DNA from: an uncultured Ancrocorticia sp.
GTDB taxonomy: Bacteria > Actinomycetota > Actinomycetes > Actinomycetales > Actinomycetaceae
Direction of reading: 5' to 3'
Assembly: GCA_905373325.1 (NCBI GenBank)
Contig: CAJPTB010000128.1
Span: 1 to 6,049 of the forward strand
Length of the DNA: 6,049 bases
The notes beneath the pieces are model-generated. The model searched no databases. It was not told the origin of the DNA and saw only the letters and a program-made list of their open reading frames with translations. Position 1 is the first letter of the stretch. Each line of letters opens with the position of its first letter. The translations under genes and the position numbers were made by a program. Below, piece by piece: positions 5,499-6,049 of this stretch.

Positions 5499-5794
5499 GA
5501 ATTTTCCTTTCGTAGGCCGACCTGTAGTTGTTTTAGGGCCGACTCGTGTTTTTGGGGCGGATGCTTTTGATTTTTGAACGCTGGACTCCGCCGTTGCGAG
5601 GGAAGGCGGCGATTTGACGGTGGGAGAGTCCCGTTGTTTGTGGGAAGAGCTGGCGGTTTGGACCCGAGAAGAGCTGGCGGTTTGGACCCGAGAAGAGCTG
5701 GCGGTTTGGGCGCTAGAAGAGCTGGCGGTTTGGACCCGGGAAGAGCTGGCGGCGTGGCCGGGAGCGATTGCAAAGTCAGTTCCGGCAGCGTCAT
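5495..5794 (-). CDS. Repeat-containing ORF coupled to both oxidoreductase genes
   Basis: This possible 99-residue protein has no family I recognise. Its ATG (5792-5794) overlaps the TGA of the upstream oxidoreductase as ATGA, and its TGA (5495-5497) overlaps the ATG of the downstream one, again as ATGA. The purine run GAGAGAGAG just before the start could act as a weak ribosome binding site. Residues about 11-50 are an eight-residue repeat, KPPALLGS, encoded by the 24-bp array. The remainder is rich in Pro, Lys, Gln and Asn, with a loose seven-residue spacing. There is no signal peptide or membrane segment. Against it, the frame is open far upstream, the repeat is open on the other strand too, and the composition is low in complexity. 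It may only be an open spacer that lets ribosomes travel between the enzymes. Confidence 0.35.
   Translation of the reverse strand: MTLPELTLQSLPATPPALPGSKPPALLAPKPPALLGSKPPALLGSKPPALPTNNGTLPPSNRRLPSQRRSPAFKNQKHPPQKHESALKQLQVGLRKENS
5499..5643. promoter_or_regulatory. Possible upstream region of the 4527-5498 gene
   Basis: This AT-richer stretch upstream of the oxidoreductase start may hold a promoter if the upstream ORF is not translated. Two similar blocks, TAGGCCGAC (5513-5521) and TAGGGCCGAC (5534-5543), lie 21 bases apart, two helical turns, and could be direct-repeat binding half-sites. A stem, CCGCC/GGCGG, occurs near 5588-5610. No clear -35/-10 pair was found. Confidence 0.2.
5644..5763. 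repeat. 24-bp tandem array, five units
   Basis: Units lie at 5644-5667, 5668-5691, 5692-5715, 5716-5739 and 5740-5763. The first two are identical; the third differs in its last bases, the fourth by one base, and the fifth is diverged in its second half. All start GAAGAGCTGGCGG. Because 24 is divisible by three, the array stays open in the minus-strand ORF as a repeated octapeptide. The near-identity of units 1, 2 and 4 points to recent expansion. Confidence 0.95.
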
Positions 5795-6049
5795 CGCTCT
5801 CTCTCGTGCACCAGCACCGCCTTGCCGACGGTTGCGCCCGCGGCCATATCGGCCAGGACCCTCGGCGCCTCGCGGATTGGGGCGCGCTCGGCTATGTGCA
5901 CCGTCACCTCGCCCGAGGCTGCGAGGTTGAGCGCCCGCCTCAAGTAGACCCCCGTCGTCCGCGGATTCGCCGCCGTGAACGCCCCCAGATTGAAACCGAG
6001 CACGCCGACGCGGCAAACGAGCCTCGACCTGCTGAGACTCGGCGGGCGG
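5791..6049 (-). CDS. C-terminal part of a second quinone oxidoreductase-like protein
   Basis: This partial gene runs off the right edge; 85 codons before the TGA at 5791-5793 are visible. The segment VGVLGFNLGAF, then YLRRALNLAASGEVTVHIAERAPI and a C-terminus GKAVLVHERER, aligns without gaps to the end of the neighbouring enzyme (VSVLGFNIGGL, YLRRALMLVATGQITVPVQERLPI, GKFILVHERD). It is therefore a paralogue from a tandem duplication, clearly diverged in sequence. The frame is open to the last base of the window, with no sign of truncation. The GTG at 6001 is an internal valine, not a start. It shares an ATGA overlap with the ORF at 5495-5794 and is probably the upstream member of the same operon. 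Confidence 0.88.
   Translation of the reverse strand, partial: RPPSLSRSRLVCRVGVLGFNLGAFTAANPRTTGVYLRRALNLAASGEVTVHIAERAPIREAPRVLADMAAGATVGKAVLVHERER

Noticed and set aside
5574..5930. Plus-strand ORF with a repeated RAGGLDPR-type peptide
   Set aside because: It is the complement of the 24-bp array, with no ribosome binding site, and runs into the oxidoreductase gene antisense.
5791..6003. A complete 70-residue gene starting at GTG 6003
   Set aside because: The frame continues upstream to the window edge and aligns with the interior of the paralogous enzyme, so it is the end of a longer gene.

Overview
The window looks like a piece of a high-GC bacterial chromosome, most likely from an actinobacterium. 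The reasons are GC-rich codon use in the recognisable genes, purine-rich AAGGAG-type ribosome binding sites, and an actinobacterial-looking peptide transporter. I cannot place it more precisely. Only the first ~490 bases clearly differ: they hold an AT-rich island of about one third GC.

Layout. (1) 1-488: a cassette bounded by a perfect 54-bp inverted repeat, carrying one small Asn-rich protein gene on the minus strand whose last codons and stop lie inside the repeat. (2) 489-1627: over a kilobase with no gene I can defend, holding a degenerate 21-bp repeat, a nested hairpin and one doubtful ORF. (3) 1628-2473: a hypothetical-protein gene (DUF7822-like by memory) on the plus strand. It is preceded by about nine in-frame 21-bp units, each resembling a ribosome binding site plus start codon, and its stop codon lies in the first unit of a 17-bp repeat. 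(4) 2474-2749: convergent gap with repeats and a terminator-like fold. (5) 2750-4324, minus strand: a POT/PTR2 proton-coupled peptide transporter, intact except for one in-frame TAG at codon 88. (6) 4325-4526: probable promoter/operator region of the transporter. (7) 4527-6049, minus strand: two tandem paralogues of zinc-independent quinone-oxidoreductase-like enzymes, the upstream one cut by the window end. Between them an ORF containing a 24-bp tandem repeat joins both neighbours through 4-base ATGA overlaps.

Working together. The two oxidoreductases and the ORF between them probably form one minus-strand transcription unit, followed by the peptide transporter with its own likely promoter. 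No pathway links them obviously. The plus-strand hypothetical gene converges on the transporter.

The most unusual theme is short tandem repeats, mostly of 21-24 bp and each with its own sequence, in most intergenic gaps. At the 1808-2473 gene these repeats include the start region at one end and the stop region at the other, as if gene boundaries had been duplicated by slippage. This and the bordered cassette at 1-488 are the best candidates for something new; neither can be called a defined system from sequence alone.
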